41,040 nucleotides of DNA from contig JBPCTY010000177.1 of assembly GCA_051011415.1 (NCBI GenBank), positions 1 to 41,040 on the forward strand, in the 5' to 3' direction. Below the pieces are notes generated by a model. It saw only the letters and a list, made by a program, of their open reading frames with translations, was not told where the DNA came from and did no database searches. Source of the stretch: SZUA-442 sp051011415 (GTDB lineage Bacteria > Actinomycetota > Acidimicrobiia > Spongiisociales > UBA5794). Made by a program: the position numbers and the translations under genes. Below are positions 8,330 through 15,428 of the stretch, in pieces; position 1 is the first letter of the stretch, and each line of letters opens with the position of its first letter.

Positions 8330-9501
8330 GCACCCTCGCCATTGTTCGCAACAATGGAGGTCTCATCCATGGTCCGCGCTGTCGGTGGCTTCAATGGAGC
8401 CTCCTTCATAACCCAGGCGTTCTTGAGCTCTGGGTTCTCACGACGAGCGGGGGAGGGGATCACTGTCTTGATCTCCTTGTGGGTCATGAACTGATGCGAC
8501 TCAATTCCCCAGCCGTTGTCATACCCCTCTTGCCTCCAGCGACGGTAGGCAAGCTGCAGTGCATCGGACTTCACATGGAGCTCTGCCTGCAAATCGAACG
8601 GCACAAGCTCGGGCCTCTGGCCGAGGACCTGAGGGCCGTCCTCTTCAAAGATCTTGAGCGTTCGCTTGATGGAGTCGTTGTCTGCCCAGTTCCCAGTAAA
8701 GAAGTTCCGAACATTGATGAACTTGGAGATCGTGTAGTTCTCGTTGATCGGCACTGCAGCGGTAAAGAGCTTGAACTCTCCCATTGGAAGCCGAATGTTC
8801 AGCATCGTCATGTTCGGGAAGAACAGACCGGTCTTCGACCACACCTTGTCGCGCTCTTTGCCGCGGATACGACCCCACACACCCTTTGCAGGCGGTGGAT
8901 CGAGCTCAACGACCGCAAATGCAGACTGTCCACTCTCGTCGACGGAGTACTCGTCGACCTGCGGCTTGTCGGGGTTTCCAAACGTGTTCCTGTGCACGAA
9001 AGGTGCGTGTGCGATGTCGATCGCATTCTCTAGGACCCGTTCGTAGTTGGCATCCCAGTGGTATTCGCCCTCGACTGCCTTGTAGCCATCGAGCTTGGCT
9101 TCCTTCGCATCATCGAGCGGCAGTGCCGGCACCGGAGGCCGCTCGCTCTCGGGAAGATCCCCAAGGAATACCCAGACGAAGCCGTACTTCTCTTCGCAGG
9201 GGTACGTATCGATCTGCGCCTTCTTCGGGATCCGCACGCCGTCCTGATTGGCGGGGATCTTCTGGCACTTGCCCGTGTCGTCGTATCGCCAGCCGTGATA
9301 CGGGCATACGAGGCAGTCATCAATCAGTTCGCCACCAGACAACAGAGCACCTCGGTGCACGCACAGGTCGCTTTGCGCAATGATGTCGCCGTTCTGCTTG
9401 CGCCACAGCACGAGGTCTTCGCCGAGCGCCTTGATCGGATACGGCGCACCAGAGGTGACCTTGCTTGCGTGTTCGACGGCGTACCAATAGTTCATCAGCA
9501 T
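8326..9501 (-). CDS. Rieske non-haem iron oxygenase, pheophorbide a oxygenase-like
   Basis: The ATG at 9501 has GAGGAG upstream and begins MLMNYWYAVEHASKV (391 residues); longer frames start inside the previous gene. The Rieske ligands are C47-x-H49 and C66-x2-H69 (CPYHGW). The catalytic domain has N159, D162, H165 and H170 (ENAIDIAHAPFVH), the usual two His ligands plus bridging Asp. The LGEDLVLWR and DLCVHRGALLSGGEL blocks and the DxAHxxFxH spacing resemble PaO/CAO-type oxygenases. The C-terminal CxxC of plant PaO is absent. PaO opens the macrocycle of pheophorbide a to give the red catabolite that RCCR reduces. Electrons would come from a ferredoxin/reductase not encoded in this window. 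Confidence 0.85.
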   Translation of the reverse strand: MLMNYWYAVEHASKVTSGAPYPIKALGEDLVLWRKQNGDIIAQSDLCVHRGALLSGGELIDDCLVCPYHGWRYDDTGKCQKIPANQDGVRIPKKAQIDTYPCEEKYGFVWVFLGDLPESERPPVPALPLDDAKEAKLDGYKAVEGEYHWDANYERVLENAIDIAHAPFVHRNTFGNPDKPQVDEYSVDESGQSAFAVVELDPPPAKGVWGRIRGKERDKVWSKTGLFFPNMTMLNIRLPMGEFKLFTAAVPINENYTISKFINVRNFFTGNWADNDSIKRTLKIFEEDGPQVLGQRPELVPFDLQAELHVKSDALQLAYRRWRQEGYDNGWGIESHQFMTHKEIKTVIPSPARRENPELKNAWVMKEAPLKPPTARTMDETSIVANNGEGA

Positions 9502-9511
9502 GGGTGGCTCC

Positions 9512-10327
9512 TCAGGTTGATGTGATGCCTGGCCGGGGAAGGACTCGGTCCCCACCCCAAAGCATACGGACGAGTTTCTCTGTGAATTCTGCTCCGTAGA
9601 ACTCGACACCAAGGACATTGGCCGGGTCGCGTTCTGCGATTGTTCGCCGCACATGGAGGTCCCTTGCGGCAAGAGCGGCTTGCTCCGACTCTGGGACTGG
9701 ATCGCCCTCGTCGATCCAGCCGAGCCACTGATCGACGGTGTCCGAGGTGAGCTGCATCATCTCTGACACCATTTCCTCTGAGGTCGGTATCACGAAAGCA
9801 AGCCCGATATGTGTTACCGACTGGCGCATGTAGAGCGACCGTGACACGAAGGGCTTCATCTGATCGTGGTCCTTGTACTCAAGGAACCGTTCGTTGAATG
9901 GCTCGAAGTATCGGTCAAGGCTGTCCACGTCGACCATGAGATCTGAACGTGGCTGGAGATCGACATAGAACCACAGTTCTGGAAGCGTTCCCCATGCGAT
10001 GCCGAGGTGGGGGACCTTGGTGTGGGGGCCGAGCCATGCCGTCAAGTGCATGTTCGTGAATCCCTTGGCCGGATCACCGATGTAGGAGTGCACAAGCCAG
10101 TCCATCTCGGGGCCCGTATACGTGTGCAGCTCGCCGATTGCGCCTTTGCCTGTGTCGTAGAAGTCGTACGGCACCGAAGACGGGTCTTGGGTCAGCTCGA
10201 AGCGTTCGTCGATCTTGCCGTGAAGCTCCGAGAGGTTGGTCCACATGGCATTGAAGACCTCGGTGTTGTCGACCGTGTCGCTGCCATGAAACAGATCGTG
10301 GACGCTTGTGGTCACCTGCTTTGCCAT
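9512..10327 (-). CDS. RCCR-like protein 2 (red chlorophyll catabolite reductase homologue)
   Basis: This 271-residue protein gives the clearest RCCR match. VPHLGIAWGTLPELWFYVDL followed by QPRSDLMVDVDSLDRYF parallels the plant block ending LDLPHRKDLVLNPDYLKEYY; FVSRSLYMRQSV parallels YVSPSLFVRSAF; the C-terminal ARDLHVRRTIAERD...FYGAEF parallels RRDKSFRRKSIEDD...MFGEEV. The catalytic Glu position of plant RCCR appears to be Ala here, whereas paralogue 1 has Asp, so the two may differ in chemistry. It is the first gene of operon A, with ribosome site GGGGAGG before the ATG, 10 bp ahead of the Rieske gene. Function as a reductase or chaperone for a linear tetrapyrrole-like product is inferred from homology and order. 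Confidence 0.75.
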   Translation of the reverse strand: MAKQVTTSVHDLFHGSDTVDNTEVFNAMWTNLSELHGKIDERFELTQDPSSVPYDFYDTGKGAIGELHTYTGPEMDWLVHSYIGDPAKGFTNMHLTAWLGPHTKVPHLGIAWGTLPELWFYVDLQPRSDLMVDVDSLDRYFEPFNERFLEYKDHDQMKPFVSRSLYMRQSVTHIGLAFVIPTSEEMVSEMMQLTSDTVDQWLGWIDEGDPVPESEQAALAARDLHVRRTIAERDPANVLGVEFYGAEFTEKLVRMLWGGDRVLPRPGITST

Positions 10328-10358
10328 GCTGCCTCCCCAATCCTCGGTGGTTCTCGTG

Positions 10359-10375
10359 GTTCCATCTAGTGGAAC
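10359..10375. promoter_or_regulatory. Palindrome GTTCCA-N5-TGGAAC in the leader of operon A
   Basis: The 17-bp sequence GTTCCATCTAGTGGAAC has perfect 6-bp arms and lies between the predicted -10 and the start codon of operon A. A second, imperfect palindrome overlaps it (AGTGGAACGGTGTTTCACT, 10369-10387). Fifteen of the 17 bases recur at 40549-40565 in front of the last CoA-transferase. The form resembles IclR-type operators, but no such regulator is encoded in the window. Confidence 0.6.
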
Positions 10376-10387
10376 GGTGTTTCACTG

Positions 10388-10417
10388 AGTCTAATTGTCT
10401 GACATTTCCAACGGCAA
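10388..10417 (-). promoter_or_regulatory. Promoter of operon A with GntR-type operator in its spacer
   Basis: On the minus strand a -35 like TTGCCG (10417-10412), an 18-bp spacer and a -10 like TAGACT (10393-10388) precede operon A by about 60 bp. The 16-bp sequence TAATTGTCTGACATTT (10392-10407) fills the spacer. It is identical to both arms found between 34536 and 34595 next to the GntR gene, and its core TGTCTGACA is a 9-bp palindrome. Binding there should block RNA polymerase, so operon A is probably repressed until the inducer is present. Confidence 0.75.
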
Positions 10418-10432
10418 GCCGATTCTCAGGCG

Positions 10433-12151
10433 TCAATCGGCCCCGACGTTGGCGACCGAGGTACCTGCTCCCTGTACCGGACGACCACCGACGAGATCGG
10501 TGCCTGCCGACACAAACCGATTGGTCGCCCGCCCAGGGAAGAGCTCAAACGTGACGAGACCGTGAGATGCCGCTGTCTCTACATCTGGCATGTTGATGGT
10601 TCCATCGAACGGCCGGCTGCGGTCCGGGAGCCACAGTGTGAAGTCGGGCGGGAGAGCGGCAATCACAGACCCAAGGCCAGGACTCACATCCGATGCAGCG
10701 ATCACGTTCACCCGGTTCTCGGCTGCCCGTTCTGCAAAACCGAGGGCCATCATCCACTCGTCCCGTGTCGAGGTCGGGCAGCACACAACAGAGGCACCAT
10801 CGATCGCGCTGAGCCTGAAGCTCTCCGGGTGCAGGATGTCGTCTCCAACGACGAGCGCAAGGCGAGCTGCCTCGAGATCAACAGTGACAATGCCTTGGCC
10901 CAGGTGCGTTGCCCACGGAGTGCGGGGTGAGTAATGCATCTGATGCTGGGTCGCGACCGCGCCTTCAGACGTCATGACGACACCTGTGTGCGCAAGACCG
11001 TCCTCATGGCGCGTCACGGCTGACGTCACGACGATGGTTCCTGGCGACGAGGAAAGCGCTGACACCAGGCGGGCCATGGTGTCCGCATCTTCCGCGACCG
11101 CTGCACTCGGGTTCTCCGATGGGTCGTACTGCGAGCCGAATCGCTCTGGCAGAACGACCAATCGAGGTGTGTCGGATTCGGCGGCCAGGAGTCCGAGAAT
11201 CGAATCGGTGGTGCCCTCATTGATTGCGATCGCCTCGACGGATGTCGTGAGTTCTGGTGGCGGTCGGTCGTCGCTGAAGTTCGTGAGCGGCCCGTAGAGC
11301 TCCGGTCGACGGGTGGCGTACACATCGACGCCCGCTGCAGATTGTTTGGAGTCCGCCTCAGAGAGATCAAGATCCGCGAACATCACCGCCTCGCCGGTTC
11401 TCGGGGCCATCGCAAGCACCGTCCCATCGGGTGCCACGATCTGGCTCTCTCCAGCGCCATCAAGCATCTCGGTCGGAATCCCCATGGCTTCGGCAAATCC
11501 CTGGACCCTGTCCTCAGGGATCAGCGGTCCCACTTTGTTGGCGGCGGCGATGAACACTCGGTTCTCAACGGCTCGGACGGGGATGTGAAGGCTCGCCTCA
11601 TCGAGACCGAACGAGTTCAGCGAGTTGGTGAGCAGCCGAGCACCTCGAAGTGCCAAGGACATCGGCGGCTCAAACACGACGCCTTCCATGCACGAGTACA
11701 TGGCGAGTGGCCCAAAGGCCGAGTCGATGATCGGACTCTCGGTGGTACCGGGTGTGAGATACGTGCGCTCGTTCCCCATGAGCACCTGCTTGTCTGCGGT
11801 TTCGACGATGCCTTGCTCGGGGTGGATCATCACGTTGCTGATCGTGACCCTGCCATCAGGATGTCTCAGGGTCACTGCGAGCACGATCATGGCACCGTGT
11901 TGCCGAGAAGCATCGGCGATTGCCCCGAGCCAGGGGCCGTCAAGATCCAGAGCGACGTTGCGGCAGTGTTCTTCCGAGTCGTACACAGACAGGTGATTGC
12001 AGAACTCGGGGAGGACGATCAGATCGGGTTCGACCCCCGCCGCCTCTTGGATCATCCGAAGGCAGGTTGCGAGGTTTGCATCGACGTCTTGCGTGGAAGC
12101 AAACTGGGTCACAGCGACGCGCATGAGACTGCCATTCCGATGTGTGGTCAC
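10433..12151 (-). CDS. Tandem nitrilase-fold (carbon-nitrogen hydrolase) protein, second domain degenerate
   Basis: The GTG at 12151, with AAAGAGGA upstream, gives 572 residues; ATG 12124 (MRVAVTQFAS) is a possible shorter start. The protein contains two nitrilase/amidase modules. Domain 1 (about 10-265) has the complete Glu-Lys-Cys triad in LPEFCNHL, ADKQVLMGNE and YSCMEG. Domain 2 (about 290-545) keeps LPERFG, but the Lys region reads TQHQMHYSPRT and the Cys region VVGDDILHP, so it looks inactive. Family members hydrolyse amides, nitriles or N-carbamoyl groups. Its stop is 106 bp before the operon A start, on the same strand. A C-N hydrolase fits a nitrogen-containing substrate, but it may have its own promoter. 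Confidence 0.85.
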   Translation of the reverse strand: MTTHRNGSLMRVAVTQFASTQDVDANLATCLRMIQEAAGVEPDLIVLPEFCNHLSVYDSEEHCRNVALDLDGPWLGAIADASRQHGAMIVLAVTLRHPDGRVTISNVMIHPEQGIVETADKQVLMGNERTYLTPGTTESPIIDSAFGPLAMYSCMEGVVFEPPMSLALRGARLLTNSLNSFGLDEASLHIPVRAVENRVFIAAANKVGPLIPEDRVQGFAEAMGIPTEMLDGAGESQIVAPDGTVLAMAPRTGEAVMFADLDLSEADSKQSAAGVDVYATRRPELYGPLTNFSDDRPPPELTTSVEAIAINEGTTDSILGLLAAESDTPRLVVLPERFGSQYDPSENPSAAVAEDADTMARLVSALSSSPGTIVVTSAVTRHEDGLAHTGVVMTSEGAVATQHQMHYSPRTPWATHLGQGIVTVDLEAARLALVVGDDILHPESFRLSAIDGASVVCCPTSTRDEWMMALGFAERAAENRVNVIAASDVSPGLGSVIAALPPDFTLWLPDRSRPFDGTINMPDVETAASHGLVTFELFPGRATNRFVSAGTDLVGGRPVQGAGTSVANVGAD

Positions 12152-12165
12152 GCGCCGTATCCTCT

Positions 12166-12220
12166 TTGCCGTTGGGCTTCGCCCACTCTACACTCAGAAA
12201 CGAAACGCCGTTCCGTTCTG
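12166..12220 (+). promoter_or_regulatory. Promoter of operon C with palindrome over the start site
   Basis: A -35 TTGCCG (12166-12171), a 17-bp spacer and a -10 TACACT (12189-12194) read toward the plus-strand gene at 12249. Directly after the -10 lies an imperfect palindrome (12195-12220; arms CAGAAACGAAACG and CCGTTCCGTTCTG, 9 of 13 pairs), covering the expected transcription start. It resembles operators of TetR-type repressors. It lacks the TGTCTGACA core of the GntR sites, so operon C may be regulated separately. The divergent nitrilase gene starts 98 bp away. Confidence 0.5.
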
Positions 12221-12248
12221 CGGGACGGCGCCGATTTGGAGGAGCCTG

Positions 12249-12884
12249 ATGAAACGATCTGCTTGGGTCATGACCCTGTTCGCCGCAGCAATCATGATGT
12301 TGGCATTGGCTGTACCAGCCCTTGCCCAAGAAGAGCCCGTTGCCACTGTCGACCCGAACATGGATGTCGCTGCAGGCGACGAGGTGCTTGTCACGATAGA
12401 AGGCATGCCGTATCCGCCGGCTCAGGACATCACCATCTCCACGTGCTACGTGTTTCCCGTCGCCGGTCCGAACGACTGCTACCTCAACGACTTTGGGGAG
12501 TATGTGATTGAGATTGATGAGTCTGGAGCAGGCGAAGGCGCGTATGTGATGCCCGATCTTGCTGAGCGCTGTTCCGACCCTGCGAACCCGTGCTTCATCG
12601 TTGTTTCACACGGAATCGGTCCGAGTTCGCTCGCCGCTGGCGCTGAGATTTTGTACGCAGCAGCCGAGGAACCGACGACGACAACAACCGAGGCGACGAC
12701 CACAACGGAGGCCGAGTCGACAACAACAACGACGGCGGCAGCCACCACGACCACCGTAGCTGCAACCACGACAACCGTTGCGGCTGACGACAGCTCAAAC
12801 GCCCTTCCCATCGTTCTTGGCATCGGAGTTCTCGTGCTGATCGGCATCGGGGTCGGCGTGTTCTTCGCTCGCAGGAGTTCCTAG
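12249..12884 (+). CDS. Exported Thr-rich surface protein with C-terminal membrane anchor
   Basis: The ATG at 12249 has GGAGGAG just upstream and starts a Sec signal peptide (MKRSAWVMTLFAAAIMMLAL, cleavage likely after ALAQ). The 211-residue product has a globular domain of about 110 residues with four or more Cys (STCYVF, NDCYL, ERCSDPANPCF) that could form disulphides. A long low-complexity TTTTTEATTTTEAE linker (about 138-178) follows, then one transmembrane helix (LPIVLGIGVLVLIGIGVGVF) and ARRSS at the end. Such wall-spanning linkers are common in Acidimicrobiia exported proteins. No enzymatic motif is recognised; an adhesion or surface-binding role is only a guess. Confidence 0.8.
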   Translation: MKRSAWVMTLFAAAIMMLALAVPALAQEEPVATVDPNMDVAAGDEVLVTIEGMPYPPAQDITISTCYVFPVAGPNDCYLNDFGEYVIEIDESGAGEGAYVMPDLAERCSDPANPCFIVVSHGIGPSSLAAGAEILYAAAEEPTTTTTEATTTTEAESTTTTTAAATTTTVAATTTTVAADDSSNALPIVLGIGVLVLIGIGVGVFFARRSS

Positions 12885-12891
12885 GAGCACA

Positions 12892-14154
12892 TTGAACCGG
12901 GGCAGCACACCCATGAGGATCGCGGTCGGCAGCATTGCTCTGGCCGCGATGCTCGCGTCTTGCAGTTCTTCCACGCCATTCGTGCTCGATGAGACGACTG
13001 CGACCACCGCACAGTACGGAACGGACGTCGATGACGTCCTGCTTTGGGTATCTCGAACGTCGAGCGGCGCCGTTGGCAGCGGGTCGACGATCGGCCAACT
13101 CGCCGCTCCGCCAGCAGGCGGGAAGGATGCGTACGTTCGGTTCGTTGATGAGTCGGGTGCCATCGAAAAAGAGGAACAGTTCGGAGTCGATGGAGACGAC
13201 GCTGCGCTCGGAAACAGTGCTGCACCCTCGGACGACGTCTACGTGGTCGGCTACACGAACGGCAGCCTTGCCGGAGAGCATCAAGGATCAGCAGACGTGT
13301 GGGTTCGTCGCTACGACGCCGACCGCTCAGTCTCCTGGACCACTCAGATCGGCGGACCGAAGTGGGACCGGGCCTACGGCGCTGTCGCCGACGATGAGGG
13401 CGTCTTCGTGAGTGGCTACACCTTTGGTGATCTCGCAAGCGAACAGATGGGCGAGGCCGATGCCTTCGTCGGCCGTCTCGACAGCTCTGGAAACGTCACA
13501 TGGCTGAACCAGTACGGCTCTGACGAGTTGGACTGGGGCCAAGGTGCGGCCGCTGCACCCGACGGCGGCGTATATCTCGTCGGCTTCACCGAAGGCGAGA
13601 TCGCTGCGCCGAACGCTGGCGAACGAGATGCTTTCGTGATGCACATCGGCGCTGATGGCGCTGTCGTAGGTGCGGCACAGTTCGGAACCGAAGGTGTCGA
13701 TTGGGCTACCTCAGCAGTCTCGGACGACGACGGAGTGGTCATCGTCGGACACACGGCGGGAGCCCTTGCAGGCGACCACGCCGGTGAGTCTGATGTGTTT
13801 GTGATTGCGCTCGCACCCGATTTGTCGATTCGATGGACGCTCCAGTTCGGATCGGATGTCCAGGATCAGGGATATGGGATAGCTGCAACCGACAACGGAT
13901 TCATCGTGTCCGGTTTCACCCTTGGGGTTCTCGGTGCTGAGTCCTTTGGCGACCGTGACGGGTTCGTTGCAGACATCGGCACTGATGGCGTTTTGCGATC
14001 CATTGATCAGGTCGGCACGGCGGCGATTGACGAGACCTATGGCGTGACGGCGACGGATCGTGGAATCTGGCTCGTTGGCTATACGACGGGTGAGTTTGCG
14101 TCGCCTCCTCTCGGGGGCACCGACATCATCGAACTGAACTACGAACAGGAGTAG
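12892..14154 (+). CDS. Repeat lipoprotein, SBBP-type beta-propeller
   Basis: A TTG at 12892 after AGGAG, or the ATG at 12913, starts a lipoprotein whose lipobox is AAMLASC. The rest is a repeat of about 50 residues with the pattern G-x-DAFV-x-x-hD-x-x-G-x-V-x-W-x-x-QFG-x-x-x-x-D followed by a VVGYT-x-G-x-L motif, seen seven or more times. This is the SBBP/beta-propeller type of exported protein with unknown ligand. It begins 7 bp after the Thr-rich protein and ends 2 bp before the ACAD-like gene, so all belong to one operon. The mix of exported repeat proteins with cytoplasmic dehydrogenases is unexplained; substrate capture at the surface is possible. Confidence 0.82.
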   Translation: MNRGSTPMRIAVGSIALAAMLASCSSSTPFVLDETTATTAQYGTDVDDVLLWVSRTSSGAVGSGSTIGQLAAPPAGGKDAYVRFVDESGAIEKEEQFGVDGDDAALGNSAAPSDDVYVVGYTNGSLAGEHQGSADVWVRRYDADRSVSWTTQIGGPKWDRAYGAVADDEGVFVSGYTFGDLASEQMGEADAFVGRLDSSGNVTWLNQYGSDELDWGQGAAAAPDGGVYLVGFTEGEIAAPNAGERDAFVMHIGADGAVVGAAQFGTEGVDWATSAVSDDDGVVIVGHTAGALAGDHAGESDVFVIALAPDLSIRWTLQFGSDVQDQGYGIAATDNGFIVSGFTLGVLGAESFGDRDGFVADIGTDGVLRSIDQVGTAAIDETYGVTATDRGIWLVGYTTGEFASPPLGGTDIIELNYEQE

Positions 14155-14156
14155 AA

Positions 14157-15428
14157 GTGACCACCAATCCCACAGGGACCCTGCTCCTTCCGGACATGAC
14201 AGCGGAAGAGCGCGATCGCTCTTCTCGCGTTGATAGCGTCTTGCCGGTCCTGCTTGAGAACGCAGTCATGGCAGATCGTGACGCAGTGCTGCCGCGCGAG
14301 AACGTGGAGGCGATCGCTGCGGCCGGATTGCTCGGTCTGATCATTCCAGAGCAGTACGGGGGCCTCGGTGGCAATCTTCGTGACCTTGCGGCCGCCACGT
14401 TTGCCTTGGGGACTGCATGCCCATCAACTGCCCTCGCATACTTCTTCCACTGTTCCGCTACGAGCCGCGGCGTGCTCCCATTGGAGGCAGTCGAGGCGGG
14501 CCTGTTTGATGACGCCGAGGCGGACGTTGTCCGGTCGTTTGGCGAGCTCGTCCTCGGGCGCATGGTCGCTGGGAAGTGGATGGCGAACTTCGCATCGGAG
14601 TCCGTGAAGACCGCAAAGACAGCGATCTCGATCGCAACCGAAGCATCGAAGGTGGACGGTGGCTGGTCGGTGTCCGGTGTGAAGGCGTTCGGCTGTGGAA
14701 CGGGCGTGGCAGATGACTATCTCGTCACTGCCAGGATTCCAGGCGGTGACACCGCGGAGTACCTCGGTGTCTTTCTCGTCGATCCGGGCGCCGTTGGCGT
14801 CTCGGAGCGACCGAAGTGGGACGCACTCGGCATGCGTGGGTCTGCAGCGCACGGCGTGATTCTTGACAACGTGTTCGTCGAAGATGCTCATGCCCTTGCG
14901 GTTCCGGGAGCGTTCATCAAGATGATGCAGATGAGCAGGGGAAGCTTCGTTGGGAACCAACCTGCTGGCACTGCGGTGTATCTCGGCGCAGCGAAAGCGA
15001 CACATGACTTCACGCTCGGGCATCTGACCCGATCGACCTTCAAGGACACTGGAGAGCCGATCGGGACGGCCGACTTCCAGCGCCAGCTTGTCGCCGAGAT
15101 GCGAGAGGCCCTGGATACGGGGCTGCTGTGGATGCGCCGGCAGATCGCTCTTGAGACCGAGGTCCCTCCACCTCTTCCAAAGGATCAGACTGTTGCGACC
15201 TGGCGCATAGCAAAGGGCACCTGTGCCGAGGCTTCCATGAAGGTGGCGACCTGTGCCTTGAAGGCGTGTGGAACGTCAAACACAGGAAACTCAGGGCTAG
15301 TGGCTCGCTCCCTTCGCGACATATCCATGGGTCTGGTGCAGGCCTTTCCCCCTGAACGTGGCCGCCTTGAAGCTGGGCTTGCAATCGTCACCGGATCCGA
15401 GTCTGCACAGTTCGGCGGCACCGGCTGA
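14157..15428 (+). CDS. Acyl-CoA dehydrogenase-fold flavoprotein, atypical active site
   Basis: The GTG start gives 423 residues with the ACAD N-terminal helical domain (LGLIIPEQYGGLGGNLRDLA), the beta domain (VSGVKAFGCG, PKWDALGMRGSAAHGVIL) and the C-terminal helical bundle. The usual C-terminal EGT-x-E/D-I-Q catalytic Glu loop is absent; the end reads RSLRDISMGLVQAFPPERGRL. It also carries several Cys (TCAEASMKVATCALKACG). This resembles the side of the superfamily that holds flavin-dependent monooxygenases (DszC/HpaB-like) and other non-dehydrogenases, so oxidation of a CoA ester should not be assumed. Its stop overlaps the next start (TGATG). The partner flavin reductase, if needed, is not in the window. 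Confidence 0.82.
   Translation: MTTNPTGTLLLPDMTAEERDRSSRVDSVLPVLLENAVMADRDAVLPRENVEAIAAAGLLGLIIPEQYGGLGGNLRDLAAATFALGTACPSTALAYFFHCSATSRGVLPLEAVEAGLFDDAEADVVRSFGELVLGRMVAGKWMANFASESVKTAKTAISIATEASKVDGGWSVSGVKAFGCGTGVADDYLVTARIPGGDTAEYLGVFLVDPGAVGVSERPKWDALGMRGSAAHGVILDNVFVEDAHALAVPGAFIKMMQMSRGSFVGNQPAGTAVYLGAAKATHDFTLGHLTRSTFKDTGEPIGTADFQRQLVAEMREALDTGLLWMRRQIALETEVPPPLPKDQTVATWRIAKGTCAEASMKVATCALKACGTSNTGNSGLVARSLRDISMGLVQAFPPERGRLEAGLAIVTGSESAQFGGTG

Noticed and set aside
11342..12511. Plus-strand open frame of about 389 codons
   Set aside because: It runs antisense through the double nitrilase gene and then out of frame through the Thr-rich protein; no motifs.
12667..12786. Tandem DNA repeat or microsatellite
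   Set aside because: The repetition is of Thr codons with varied third bases; it is protein low complexity, not an exact DNA repeat.
12479..12847. Val-rich open frame on the minus strand
   Set aside because: It is the antisense of the Thr-rich repeat (ACN codons read as GTN) and has no ribosome site or homology.
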